Source: Pseudomonas extremorientalis | GTDB taxonomy: Bacteria > Pseudomonadota > Gammaproteobacteria > Pseudomonadales > Pseudomonadaceae | NCBI RefSeq assembly: GCF_001870465.1 | Contig: NZ_MDGK01000052.1 | Location: 62,001 to 126,000 of the forward strand | Reading direction: 5' to 3' | Length of the DNA stretch: 64,000 nucleotides | Part shown: positions 34,127-42,106 of the stretch, piece by piece | Numbering within the stretch: position 1 is the stretch's first letter | Layout of the letters: every line of letters begins with the position of its first letter | Program-made: the position numbers and the translations under genes | Notes under the pieces: generated by a model | The model's input: the letters and a program-made list of their open reading frames with translations, nothing else | What the model was told of the DNA's origin: nothing | Databases searched by the model: none

Positions 34127-34200
34127 TGTACAAGATATAAATCCTGTACAACTAAATCTCATCATAGGTTCGATGCTGTACAAGTCAAATTATTTGTACA
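34127..34200 (-). promoter_or_regulatory. Four TGTACA sites, two pairs of equal pitch, upstream of ybgA
   Basis: TGTACA occurs at 34127, 34145, 34177 and 34195. Both pairs have 18-base spacing and similar context (CTGTACAAG ... AAAT ... TGTACAA). TGTACA-type half sites are what I would expect for CarA/LitR-like MerR operators. The whole cluster lies in the 112-base gap before the ybgA-merR-phrB genes. Confidence 0.7.
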
Positions 34201-34215
34201 AGTTTTGCGAGTGAT

Positions 34216-34431
34216 CTATTTCCAGCCGATTTTCCAGGCTTCCATATCCTGCAGGGTTTGCCAGGGCAGGCGTTCGCTGCGGTGCGTCATCACGGCTTGC
34301 AGTTCAATGTCGAGCACCGTGCCTTCTTCATCACGAAACAGCTCGGTGACCAGAAAGTGTTTTTCTTTGTTGCGAGGGTGGGCTGCTGTCCATTTCGACA
34401 GCAGCAATTTGGCGGGGTTGATGCGGTTCAT
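34216..34431 (-). CDS. Small Trp-rich protein, TIGR02450 family
   Basis: The ATG at 34431 overlaps the end of the FAD oxidoreductase gene and gives 71 residues: NPAKLLLSKWTAAHPRNKEKHF at the start and a C-terminus with WQTLQDMEAWKIGWK. This is the small tryptophan-rich TIGR02450 type, often found near photolyase or cryptochrome genes. Function is unknown. Although the frame is open upstream, that stretch is inside the neighbouring gene. Confidence 0.82.
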   Translation of the reverse strand: MNRINPAKLLLSKWTAAHPRNKEKHFLVTELFRDEEGTVLDIELQAVMTHRSERLPWQTLQDMEAWKIGWK

Positions 34432-35414
34432 TGCAGGTGCTCGATCAAGCGTCGCGCGGCTTCCTGGCCGCTGAGCCAGGCCCCTTCCACGCGGCCCGAC
34501 AGGCACCAGTCGCCACACACGTACAGGCCCAGGTCGGCATCGGCGAGTACGCCGAATTCGTGGCTGCTGGACGGCCGTGCGTAGAGCCAGCGGTGGGCCA
34601 GGCTGAACGACGGCGCCGGCATCGCGCTGTGCAGCAGTTCGGCGAAGGCGCCGTGCAGGTGCTCGATCACCGCCTCTTTGGGCAGGTCCAAGTGGGCCTT
34701 GCTCCATGCGCTGGTGGCGTGCAGCACCCAGGTGTCGAGGGTGGTATCGCGCCCAGGTTTGCTGCGGTTGCGGGCAAGCCAATCGAGGGGACTGTCCTGC
34801 ACGAAGCAGCCCTCCATGGGGGTATCCAGGGGTTTATCGAAGGCCAGGGCGATGGCCCAGGTCGGGTCCATTTTCACCCCGGCGGCGGCACTCGCCAGCT
34901 TGGGCGCGGCGGCCAGCAGGGCGGTGGCTTGGGGCGCAGGCGTGGCGATGATCACGTGGCTGAAGGGGCCATGGTTTTCGCTGTCCGCGTCCAGCAGGTT
35001 CCAGTGGTGTTTGCCCTGGAACACCTCGGTAATGCGGCAACCGAACTCCACTGGCAGGTCGTCGAGCAGGGCGCGAGTGATCGCGCTCATGCGCGGCGTG
35101 CCGACCCAGCGGATCTGTTCATCGGGAGACGGGGTGAGTTGGCCGGACTTGAAGTTGTACAGCTGGGGTTTCCATTGCTCGGCCCAGCCGTTGCTTTGCC
35201 AGCGTTGCACTTCGTTGACGAAGCGCCGGTCGCGGGCGGTGAAGTATTGCGCGCCCATGTCCAGGGAGCCGGCATCGCTGCGCTTGCTGGACATGCGGCC
35301 ACCACTGCCGCGGCTTTTATCGAAGAGTTGTACAGCGTGCCCCGCGTCTCTTAACGCTCGGGCGGCGGAGAGACCGGCGATGCCGGTGCCGATGATCGCG
35401 ATGGGAACAGTCAT
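34428..35414 (-). CDS. Renalase-like FAD/NAD(P)-binding oxidoreductase
   Basis: From ATG 35414 the 328-residue protein starts with VPIAIIGTGIAGLSAARAL and the FAD motif LFDKSRGSGGRMSSKR, with DMGAQYFTARD next and a C-terminal GLYVCGDWCLSGRVEGAWLSG motif. This is the pattern of bacterial renalase-like proteins, which oxidise off-pathway dihydronicotinamide isomers in characterised cases. It overlaps the TIGR02450 gene and has its own upstream TGTACA site, so it is likely in the same regulon as the photolyase unit. Confidence 0.86.
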   Translation of the reverse strand: MTVPIAIIGTGIAGLSAARALRDAGHAVQLFDKSRGSGGRMSSKRSDAGSLDMGAQYFTARDRRFVNEVQRWQSNGWAEQWKPQLYNFKSGQLTPSPDEQIRWVGTPRMSAITRALLDDLPVEFGCRITEVFQGKHHWNLLDADSENHGPFSHVIIATPAPQATALLAAAPKLASAAAGVKMDPTWAIALAFDKPLDTPMEGCFVQDSPLDWLARNRSKPGRDTTLDTWVLHATSAWSKAHLDLPKEAVIEHLHGAFAELLHSAMPAPSFSLAHRWLYARPSSSHEFGVLADADLGLYVCGDWCLSGRVEGAWLSGQEAARRLIEHLQ

Positions 35415-35463
35415 GGGAGGCCTCGTTTTACCGTTGTGCACAGACTACGCGGACACCAATAGC

Positions 35464-35469
35464 TGTACA
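35464..35469 (-). promoter_or_regulatory. TGTACA site upstream of the renalase-like gene
   Basis: CTGTACAA at 35463-35470 lies 49 bases before the start codon of the 35414 gene, in the 211-base divergent gap to the epimerase gene. A degenerate GGTATA follows at the same 18-base pitch seen in the ybgA array. Confidence 0.45.
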
Positions 35470-35625
35470 ATATTGTTTTTTGGTATAAGTTTTGGCGTAC
35501 CAGTTCTAACGGCGTAACCTATGGTTAAAGCTGAGGCTTAAGCCAGCGTTACGCCTGCTAACAAATGATCCCTGTTTATAAAATAGACCAGTGATCGGCG
35601 GCGAACGTTACATGAGGAGCGTCCC

Positions 35626-36525
35626 ATGCATATTTTGCTGACCGGCGGTACTGGCTTGATTGGCCGCCAACTCTGCCAACACTGGCTCACCCAGGGCCAT
35701 CGCCTGACCGTGTGGAGTCGCCACGCGGACCAGGTCGCGAAGGTATGCGGCGCCCAGGTGTCGGGAGTCAGCCGCCTTGAAGAGGTTATCGGCCCGGTCG
35801 ACGCGGTCATTAACCTGGCGGGCGCGCCTATTGCCGACCGCCCCTGGACCCACAAGCGCAAGGCGTTGTTGTGGAACAGCCGCATCAGCCTTACCGAGAC
35901 TTTGCTGGCGTGGCTTGAGGGCCTGGAGCAAAAACCAGCGGTGTTGATTTCCGGTTCGGCGGTGGGCTGGTACGGCGACGGCGGCGAGCGCGAATTGACC
36001 GAAGCCAGCGGCCCGGTGCAGGACGATTTCCCCAGTCAGTTGTGCATCGCCTGGGAAGAAACCGCCCAGCGCGCCGAAGCCCTGGGGATTCGTGTGGTCC
36101 TGGTACGTACCGGCCTGGTGCTGGCGGCGCAGGGCGGCTTTTTGTCGCGGCTGTTGCTGCCGTTCAAACTGGCGCTGGGCGGGCCTATCGGCAGTGGCCG
36201 GCAGTGGATGCCGTGGGTGCATATCAGGGATCAAATCGCCCTGATTGATTTTCTTCTGCACCAGCCTGACGCCAGCGGTCCCTATAATGCCTGCGCGCCA
36301 CACCCGGTGCGCAATCGCGAGTTTGCGAAAACCCTGGGCCAGGTGCTGCACCGCCCGGCATTCATGCCGATGCCGGCCTTTGCATTGCGGGTGGGCCTGG
36401 GTGAGTTGTCCGGCCTTTTGCTGGGCGGGCAGAAGGCGCTGCCCGAGCGCTTGCTGGCTGCCGGTTTCACTTTTCAGTTCACTGAGTTGCGTGCGGCTTT
36501 GGATGACTTGTCCGGCCGCCTCTAA
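35626..36525 (+). CDS. TIGR01777 NAD-dependent epimerase (YfcH family)
   Basis: The 299-residue protein has the N-terminal Rossmann motif HILLTGGTGLIGRQL, the family stretch VINLAGAPIADRPWTHKRK, SGSAVGWYGDGG and a C-terminal DUF1731 region (GLGELSGLLLGGQKALPERL). These extended SDRs bind NAD(P) but the substrate is unknown. It is divergent from the renalase-like gene and 14 bases ahead of hemH, with which it is probably co-transcribed. Confidence 0.92.
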   Translation: MHILLTGGTGLIGRQLCQHWLTQGHRLTVWSRHADQVAKVCGAQVSGVSRLEEVIGPVDAVINLAGAPIADRPWTHKRKALLWNSRISLTETLLAWLEGLEQKPAVLISGSAVGWYGDGGERELTEASGPVQDDFPSQLCIAWEETAQRAEALGIRVVLVRTGLVLAAQGGFLSRLLLPFKLALGGPIGSGRQWMPWVHIRDQIALIDFLLHQPDASGPYNACAPHPVRNREFAKTLGQVLHRPAFMPMPAFALRVGLGELSGLLLGGQKALPERLLAAGFTFQFTELRAALDDLSGRL

Positions 36526-36539
36526 AGATAGGATGTTGC

Positions 36540-37565
36540 ATGACGGATCACGCGTTGTTACTGGTCAACCTGGGCTCGCCGGCGTCCACTTCGGTGGCGG
36601 ATGTGCGCAGCTACCTCAATCAGTTCCTGATGGACCCTTATGTGATCGACCTGCCGTGGCCGGTGCGGCGCTTGCTGGTGTCGCTGATCCTGATCAAGCG
36701 CCCCGAGCAGTCGGCGCATGCCTACGCCTCCATTTGGTGGGACGAGGGTTCGCCGCTGGTGGTACTCAGTCGTCGCCTGCAACAGCAGATGACCGCGCAG
36801 TGGACCCAAGGCCCGGTGGAATTGGCTATGCGTTATGGCGAGCCATCGATTGAAAGCGTGCTGACCCGCCTCGCAGCCCAAGGCATCCGCAAGGTCACCC
36901 TGGCGCCGTTGTACCCGCAATTTGCCGACAGTACCGTGACCACGGTGATCGAGGAAGCCAAGCGTGTGGTGCGCGACAAAAAGCTCGACGTGCAATTCTC
37001 GATCCTGCAGCCGTTCTACGACCAGCCCGAATATCTCGACGCTCTGGTCGCCAGCGTGCGGCCCTACGTGGAACAGGATTACGACCACCTGCTGCTGAGT
37101 TTCCACGGCTTGCCTGAGCGCCACTTGACCAAGCTCGATCCTACCGGCCAGCACTGCTTCAAGGATGCCGACTGCTGCAAGAATGCGTCCGCCGAGGTGC
37201 TCAAGACCTGCTATCGCGCGCAGTGCTTCAGCGTCGCCCGCGACTTTGCCACACGCCTGGGCTTGCCCGAAGACAAGTGGTCGGTGGCCTTCCAATCGCG
37301 CCTGGGCCGCGCCAAGTGGATCGAACCCTACACCGAGGCTCGCCTTGAAGCATTGGCCCGGCAGGGCGTGAAAAAGCTGCTGGTAATGTGCCCGGCGTTC
37401 GTCGCCGATTGCATCGAGACGCTGGAAGAAATCGGCGATCGCGGGCTGGAGCAGTTCCGCGAGGCCGGGGGCGAGGAGCTGGTGCTGGTGCCGTGCCTGA
37501 ATGATGATCCGCAGTGGGCGAAGGCGCTCAATTCCCTTTGCGAGCGCGCACCGACGGCGCTGTAA
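36540..37565 (+). CDS. hemH: Ferrochelatase
   Basis: HemH inserts ferrous iron in protoporphyrin IX, the last step of haem synthesis. The 341-residue protein starts TDHALLLVNLGSP and has the signature YDHLLLSFHGLPERHL near residues 181-196 with the catalytic His. Four cysteines in HCFKDADCCKN and CYRAQC are notable (residues ~205-226) but need not bind a cluster. A REP element follows the stop. Confidence 0.96.
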   Translation: MTDHALLLVNLGSPASTSVADVRSYLNQFLMDPYVIDLPWPVRRLLVSLILIKRPEQSAHAYASIWWDEGSPLVVLSRRLQQQMTAQWTQGPVELAMRYGEPSIESVLTRLAAQGIRKVTLAPLYPQFADSTVTTVIEEAKRVVRDKKLDVQFSILQPFYDQPEYLDALVASVRPYVEQDYDHLLLSFHGLPERHLTKLDPTGQHCFKDADCCKNASAEVLKTCYRAQCFSVARDFATRLGLPEDKWSVAFQSRLGRAKWIEPYTEARLEALARQGVKKLLVMCPAFVADCIETLEEIGDRGLEQFREAGGEELVLVPCLNDDPQWAKALNSLCERAPTAL

Positions 37566-37587
37566 CCGAACAAAGTGAAGATCAAGG

Positions 37588-37615
37588 TGTGGGAGGGGGC
37601 TTGCCACCTCCCACA
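37588..37615. repeat. Single REP-like palindrome
   Basis: TGTGGGAGG and CCTCCCACA flank GGGCTTGCCA, in the 60-base gap between convergent hemH and the TonB receptor gene; it may double as a terminator for both. Confidence 0.8.
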
Positions 37616-37625
37616 TTTGGTTTTG

Positions 37626-39722
37626 TTACAGGTTGAGGGTCAGGCTGACCGTAAGATTGCGCGGTTCGCCCGGGCTGATCCAGTAGTTGCTGTACGACCG
37701 CTCGTAATACTTCTCATCAAACAGGTTATTGAGGTTCAAGCCCACGGTAATGTTGTCGGTGGCCTTGTAATGGGCCAGCAGATCAACCGTGTGGTAGGCC
37801 GGCAGTTCGAAGCCCGTGCCAGCCTCGCCGGAGCGATCCCCTACATAGGTGAGCGCCGCCCCCAGGTCTGAACCCCGCAACGCGCCATCCTGGAACTCAT
37901 ACACCCCCAACAGGCTGCCGCTGCGCTTGGCCACGCCGAGAATCCGGCTGCCGGCGGGAATGGTCGTGTCGCCCTTGGTGACTTCGGCGTCGATGTACGC
38001 AAAGGCACCTATTACGCGTACGGCCTCCGTCACTTGCCCCGTCAGTTGCAGGTCGAAGCCCTGGCTACGTGCCTTGCCCATGGCGCGGTTGGTATTGGTG
38101 GACGGGTCCAGCGCGAGCACGTTTTCCTTTTCGATATGGAACGCGGCGAGGGTGGTGCTGAGGCGATCATCGAACAGTTCGCTTTTGATCCCGACTTCGT
38201 AACCCACGCCTTCTTCCGGTTTGAAGGTTTTGCCGTTGGCGTCCAGGCCGCTGTTGGGTTTGAACGAGGTGGAGGCATTGGCGAACACCCCGACTTGCGG
38301 TGTGAGCTGGTAAAGCAGGCCGGCGCGTTGGGTCAAGGCGTCGTGGGTTTGCCGGCTCTTGATGTGGTTGCGCGTGAAGTCATCGGTGCTCTGCTCGAAA
38401 TGCTCGAAGCGCGCGCCAACCATGCCGCGCAGGCGATCGGTGAAGACGATCTGGTCTTGCAGGTTCAGCGCGTGGCTCTTGGTCTGTTCGAAGAAGTCGG
38501 TGCCGGAGCGCTGGCCGTTGGGCTTGGGTTGGCCGTAGACCGGGTTGTAGATGTCGATGGCGTAGGGGCTGCCGGCGATAGTGGTCACGCGCTCCTTCTT
38601 GCGGTAGTCCTCGTATTCGGTGCCGACCAGCAGTTCGTGCTGCCAACTGCCGATGTCGAACAGGCCGCGCAGTTCGAGTTGGGTAATGCTGTCGTGCCAA
38701 CCGGTTGAGCGTTCGCGGTAGCGGCGGTTAACGGTATGACCGTCGATGTTCAGCGCACGGTTTTCCGAGGCGTCACCCCACAGGCTGCCTTGTTTGTAGT
38801 GGCTGGCCAGGCGCAGTTTCCACGCATCGTTGAGGTGATGCTCAAGGGTGGCCTGGAGACGGTTGTTGTGGTTGTCGATATCGCCGTCGTTGGGTTCGCC
38901 GAGGAAGGTGGAGCGAGATACGCCGGGGGCGTCGACGATGCCACGGTCGAAGGTAGAGCTGTGGCGGACGAATTCACTCTCGACGAGCAGACTGGTATCC
39001 GGGTCCAGTTGCCAACTGAACGACGGCGCGACGAATACCCGCTTGCTCTGCACGTGATCGCGGAAACTGTGGTTGTCTTCCACCGCCAGGTTGACCCGCG
39101 ACAGCACGTTGCCTTCGCTGTCCAGCGGGGTGTTCACGTCCACGGCGGTGCGATAGCGGTCCCAACTGCCGGCGCTGGTTTGCAAGGTTGTGAAGGCTTC
39201 AGGCTGGGGCTTCTTGGTAACGATATTCACCGTGCCACCGGGATCGCCGCGCCCATACAGGCTGGCGGCGGGCCCCTTGAGCACTTCGATGCGCTCGACG
39301 TTCGCCGCGTCCGGTGTACTCGGGTAGCCACGGTTGGCGCTGAAGCCGTCCTGATAGAACTCCGACGTGGTGAAGCCACGCACGCTGTACTCGTAGAGGG
39401 TCAGGCCGCCGAAGTTGTTCTGCTTGGACACGCCGCCGGCAAATTCCAGGGCCCGCTCCACGCTGGTACTGCCCAGGTCCTTGAGCACAGTGGCGGGAAT
39501 CACGCTGATGGATTGCGGGATGTCGCGAATGGCGGCGTCGGTTTTTGTCGCGCTGGCGGAGCGGGTGGCACGGTAGCCTTTGACCGGGCCGGTGGTGGAC
39601 TCATAGGCATCGGTGGTGACGCTGATGGTATCGAGCTCCAAGGTGTTTTCTTCGGCGAAGGCGGGGTCGAGCAACAAACCCAAGGCCAGGCCAGCCAAGG
39701 GGGCGATTCTTCGAGACGGCAT
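37626..39722 (-). CDS. TonB-dependent siderophore receptor
   Basis: From ATG 39722 the 698-residue protein has a signal peptide (to about AFA), a TonB box-like TISVTTDA, a plug domain with QSISVIPATVLKDLGS and the VERIEVLKGPAASLYGRGDPGGTVNIV motif (split here for length it is near residues 130-155), and a beta-barrel ending in LTVSLTLNL with the terminal aromatic-type strand. There is no N-terminal signalling domain. It imports a ferric siderophore; the ligand cannot be told. A Fur-like site lies upstream. An in-frame TTG 15 bases upstream was not preferred. Confidence 0.92.
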   Translation of the reverse strand: MPSRRIAPLAGLALGLLLDPAFAEENTLELDTISVTTDAYESTTGPVKGYRATRSASATKTDAAIRDIPQSISVIPATVLKDLGSTSVERALEFAGGVSKQNNFGGLTLYEYSVRGFTTSEFYQDGFSANRGYPSTPDAANVERIEVLKGPAASLYGRGDPGGTVNIVTKKPQPEAFTTLQTSAGSWDRYRTAVDVNTPLDSEGNVLSRVNLAVEDNHSFRDHVQSKRVFVAPSFSWQLDPDTSLLVESEFVRHSSTFDRGIVDAPGVSRSTFLGEPNDGDIDNHNNRLQATLEHHLNDAWKLRLASHYKQGSLWGDASENRALNIDGHTVNRRYRERSTGWHDSITQLELRGLFDIGSWQHELLVGTEYEDYRKKERVTTIAGSPYAIDIYNPVYGQPKPNGQRSGTDFFEQTKSHALNLQDQIVFTDRLRGMVGARFEHFEQSTDDFTRNHIKSRQTHDALTQRAGLLYQLTPQVGVFANASTSFKPNSGLDANGKTFKPEEGVGYEVGIKSELFDDRLSTTLAAFHIEKENVLALDPSTNTNRAMGKARSQGFDLQLTGQVTEAVRVIGAFAYIDAEVTKGDTTIPAGSRILGVAKRSGSLLGVYEFQDGALRGSDLGAALTYVGDRSGEAGTGFELPAYHTVDLLAHYKATDNITVGLNLNNLFDEKYYERSYSNYWISPGEPRNLTVSLTLNL

Positions 39723-39763
39723 GATAGAGCGTTCCAATAGCGATATTGAAACAATATAACATG

Positions 39764-39782
39764 CCTAATGAGAATGAATTGC
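39764..39782 (-). promoter_or_regulatory. Fur-box-like site of the TonB receptor gene
   Basis: CTAATGAGAATGAATTGC matches the Fur consensus core at about 12 of 17 positions and overlaps a plausible promoter (TATATT on the minus strand), some 42-60 bases before the receptor ATG. Confidence 0.5.
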
Positions 39783-39834
39783 TTTGAAATATCCGTTTAC
39801 AGGTGCCCGAGAGCGGGCACCTGTTCAAGGTGGC

Positions 39835-40989
39835 TTATTGCTCTTCCTTGACCGGCGCAGGCGGCGGACGCAGCCCGATTTCCGCCAGCAGCTTGATCTC
39901 TTTGCCGTTGCGCATGACCTGGATCGCCACCTTGTCGGTCGGCTTGATCCGCGCCACTTGGTTCATCGACTTGCGGCCATCACCGGCCGGTTCGCCGTTG
40001 ATGCTGAGGATCACATCCCCCAGTTGCAGGCCGGCTTTCTGTGCGGGGCCATCGCGGAAGATCCCGGCGACCACGATGCCTGGGCGTCCGGTCAAGCCAA
40101 ACGACTCGGCCAGTTCCTTGGTCAATGGTTGTACTTCAATCCCCAGCCAGCCGCGAATCACCTGGCCATGCTCGATGATCGACTTCATCACCTCCATCGC
40201 CAACTTCACCGGGATCGCAAACCCGATGCCCTGGGAGCCGCCGGACTTGGAAAAGATTGCCGTATTGATGCCCGTCAGGTTGCCATTGGCGTCCACCAAT
40301 GCGCCGCCGGAGTTACCTGGGTTGATCGCGGCGTCGGTCTGGATGAAGTCTTCGTAGCTGTTGAGGCCCAACTGGTTGCGCCCGGTAGCGCTGATAATGC
40401 CCATGGTCACGGTCTGGCCTACGCCGAACGGGTTGCCGATGGCCAGCGCCACGTCACCCACGCGCAAACCGTCGGAACGGCCGAGGGTGATGGACGGCAG
40501 GCTCTTCAGGTCGATCTTCAGTACCGCGAGGTCGGTTTCCGGGTCGCTGCCCACTACGCGGGCCAGGGTTTCGCGGCCGTCACGCAGGGCCACCACAATC
40601 TGGTCGGCGCCAGTGGTCACGTGGTTATTGGTGAGGATGTAACCTTCGGGGCTCATGATCACCCCGGAACCCAGGCTGGATTCCATGCGACGCTGCTTGG
40701 GCCCGTTGTCACCGAAGTAACGGCGGAACTGCGGGTCTTCAAACAGTGGATGGGCCGGTTTGTTGATGACTTTAGTGGTGTACAGGTTGACCACGGCAGG
40801 AGCGGCGATCACCACGGCATCGGCGTAGGTCACCGGGCCTTGCACCACCGAGTTGCTTTGCGGCGCCTGTTGCAGGTTCACATCCAGGCTGGGCAGACCC
40901 ACCAGCCCGGGGTAACGCTGAATAATCAGCATCGCGATCAGCACGCCAGCCAGCAATGGCCATCCAAAAAAACGCAGCGCCTTGAGCAT
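39835..40989 (-). CDS. algW: Periplasmic serine protease AlgW (DegS family)
   Basis: The 384-residue protein has an N-terminal membrane anchor, a trypsin-like domain with the triad His in LTNNHV, Asp in DLAVLKI and Ser in NPGNSGGALV, and one PDZ domain ending at IGLRPPPAP. One PDZ plus an anchor is the DegS/AlgW type that cleaves MucA to release AlgU during envelope stress. The 1155-base gene starts at ATG 40989 and is divergent from the Nif3 gene. An AlgU-like promoter is present in the window ahead of pagL. Confidence 0.94.
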   Translation of the reverse strand: MLKALRFFGWPLLAGVLIAMLIIQRYPGLVGLPSLDVNLQQAPQSNSVVQGPVTYADAVVIAAPAVVNLYTTKVINKPAHPLFEDPQFRRYFGDNGPKQRRMESSLGSGVIMSPEGYILTNNHVTTGADQIVVALRDGRETLARVVGSDPETDLAVLKIDLKSLPSITLGRSDGLRVGDVALAIGNPFGVGQTVTMGIISATGRNQLGLNSYEDFIQTDAAINPGNSGGALVDANGNLTGINTAIFSKSGGSQGIGFAIPVKLAMEVMKSIIEHGQVIRGWLGIEVQPLTKELAESFGLTGRPGIVVAGIFRDGPAQKAGLQLGDVILSINGEPAGDGRKSMNQVARIKPTDKVAIQVMRNGKEIKLLAEIGLRPPPAPVKEEQ

Positions 40990-41090
40990 CAAGTAAGTCC
41001 TGACAGGTTGCAGGGGGCGGGAGAGCGCCCATAATGTCGCGCATTATACGAGGCTGTGACGCCTGCGAACCGGATATTTAGGAGTCTTTT

Positions 41091-41849
41091 ATGGCCGTCC
41101 CCCTTACCACCCTCGTCGAGGAAGCAGACCGCTACCTCGGCAGCGCGAAAATTGCCGACTACTGCCCCAATGGCCTGCAGGTCGAGGGCCGGCCCCAGGT
41201 CATGCGCATCGTCAGCGGCGTGACCGCCAGCCAGGCCCTGTTGGACGCGGCCGTCGAAGCCCAGGCTGATCTGGTCCTGGTGCACCACGGTTACTTCTGG
41301 AAAGGCGAAAACCCTTGCATCACTGGCATGAAGCAGCGCCGCCTGAAGACGTTGCTCAAGCATGACATCAGCCTGCTGGCCTACCACCTGCCGCTGGACC
41401 TGCACCCCGAGGTCGGCAACAACGTGCAGTTGGCCCGTCAACTGGACATTACCGTCGAGGGTCCGCTGGACCCGGACAATCCCAAAATCGTCGGGCTGGT
41501 CGGCTCGCTCGCCGAGCCCCTGTCGCCCCGCGACTTTGCACGCCGCGTGCAGGACGTCATGGGCCGCGAGCCGTTGCTGATCGAAGGTAGCGAGATGATC
41601 CGCCGCGTCGGCTGGTGCACCGGTGGTGGCCAGGGCTACATCGACGACGCGATTGCGGCCGGTGTCGACCTGTTCCTCAGCGGCGAGGCTTCCGAGCAAA
41701 CCTTCCACAGCGCCCGCGAAAACGACATCAGCTTCATCGCCGCCGGTCACCATGCCACTGAGCGCTACGGCGTACAGGCGCTGGGCGATTACCTGGCGCG
41801 GCGCTTCGCGTTGGAGCATTTGTTCATCGACTGCCCCAACCCAATCTAA
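41091..41849 (+). CDS. Nif3-like dinuclear metal-centre protein (YbgI)
   Basis: This 252-residue protein belongs to the Nif3/YbgI family, toroidal hexamers binding two metals. The conserved LVLVHHGYFWKGENP near residues 62-76 and AGHHATERYGVQALG near the C-terminus hold the metal-ligand histidines. Cellular function is uncertain; a GTP cyclohydrolase-like activity has been suggested for relatives. Divergent from algW; the same neighbourhood is common in Pseudomonas. Confidence 0.92.
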   Translation: MAVPLTTLVEEADRYLGSAKIADYCPNGLQVEGRPQVMRIVSGVTASQALLDAAVEAQADLVLVHHGYFWKGENPCITGMKQRRLKTLLKHDISLLAYHLPLDLHPEVGNNVQLARQLDITVEGPLDPDNPKIVGLVGSLAEPLSPRDFARRVQDVMGREPLLIEGSEMIRRVGWCTGGGQGYIDDAIAAGVDLFLSGEASEQTFHSARENDISFIAAGHHATERYGVQALGDYLARRFALEHLFIDCPNPI

Positions 41850-41867
41850 CAAACACCACCGAACAAA

Positions 41868-41956
41868 TGTGGGAGGGGGCTTGCCCCCGATGGCGGTGGA
41901 TCAGCTACTCATGCAGTGACTGACACATCGCTATCGGGGGCAAGCCCCCTCCCACA
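41868..41956. repeat. REPIN: inverted pair of GTGGGAGGGGGCTTGCCCCC-type REPs
   Basis: A REP starting TGTGGGAGGGGGCTTGCC at 41868 is followed by its reverse complement ending CTCCCACA at 41956, 89 bases in all, with a unique centre. This is the REPIN layout known from P. fluorescens group I repeats. It lies between the Nif3 gene and cysD. Confidence 0.9.
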
Positions 41957-41984
41957 CTTGACCGCGATTAACCCCAAACTCCGT

Positions 41985-42000
41985 GGTATATCCATATACC
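41985..42000. promoter_or_regulatory. Palindrome upstream of cysD
   Basis: GGTATAT and ATATACC flank CC, about 107 bases before the cysD start codon. It could be an operator or part of a CysB-type activation region; CysB sites are too loosely defined to decide. Confidence 0.4.
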
Positions 42001-42106
42001 GTTTCGATCTAGCTGGCTCCCTGAATAGAAGCAGGTGCTGTGCTAGCATGCCCCGCTCGAACACGGCCCGCTGGCCGTCCATAAGATCGTTTTTCCGTGA
42101 GTAACC

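Noticed and set aside
37144..37220. Cysteine-rich stretch in HemH as a sign of a [2Fe-2S] ferrochelatase or an inserted domain
   Set aside because: The protein has normal ferrochelatase length, and the cysteines occur inside the regular fold region; an iron-sulfur cluster cannot be claimed from this.
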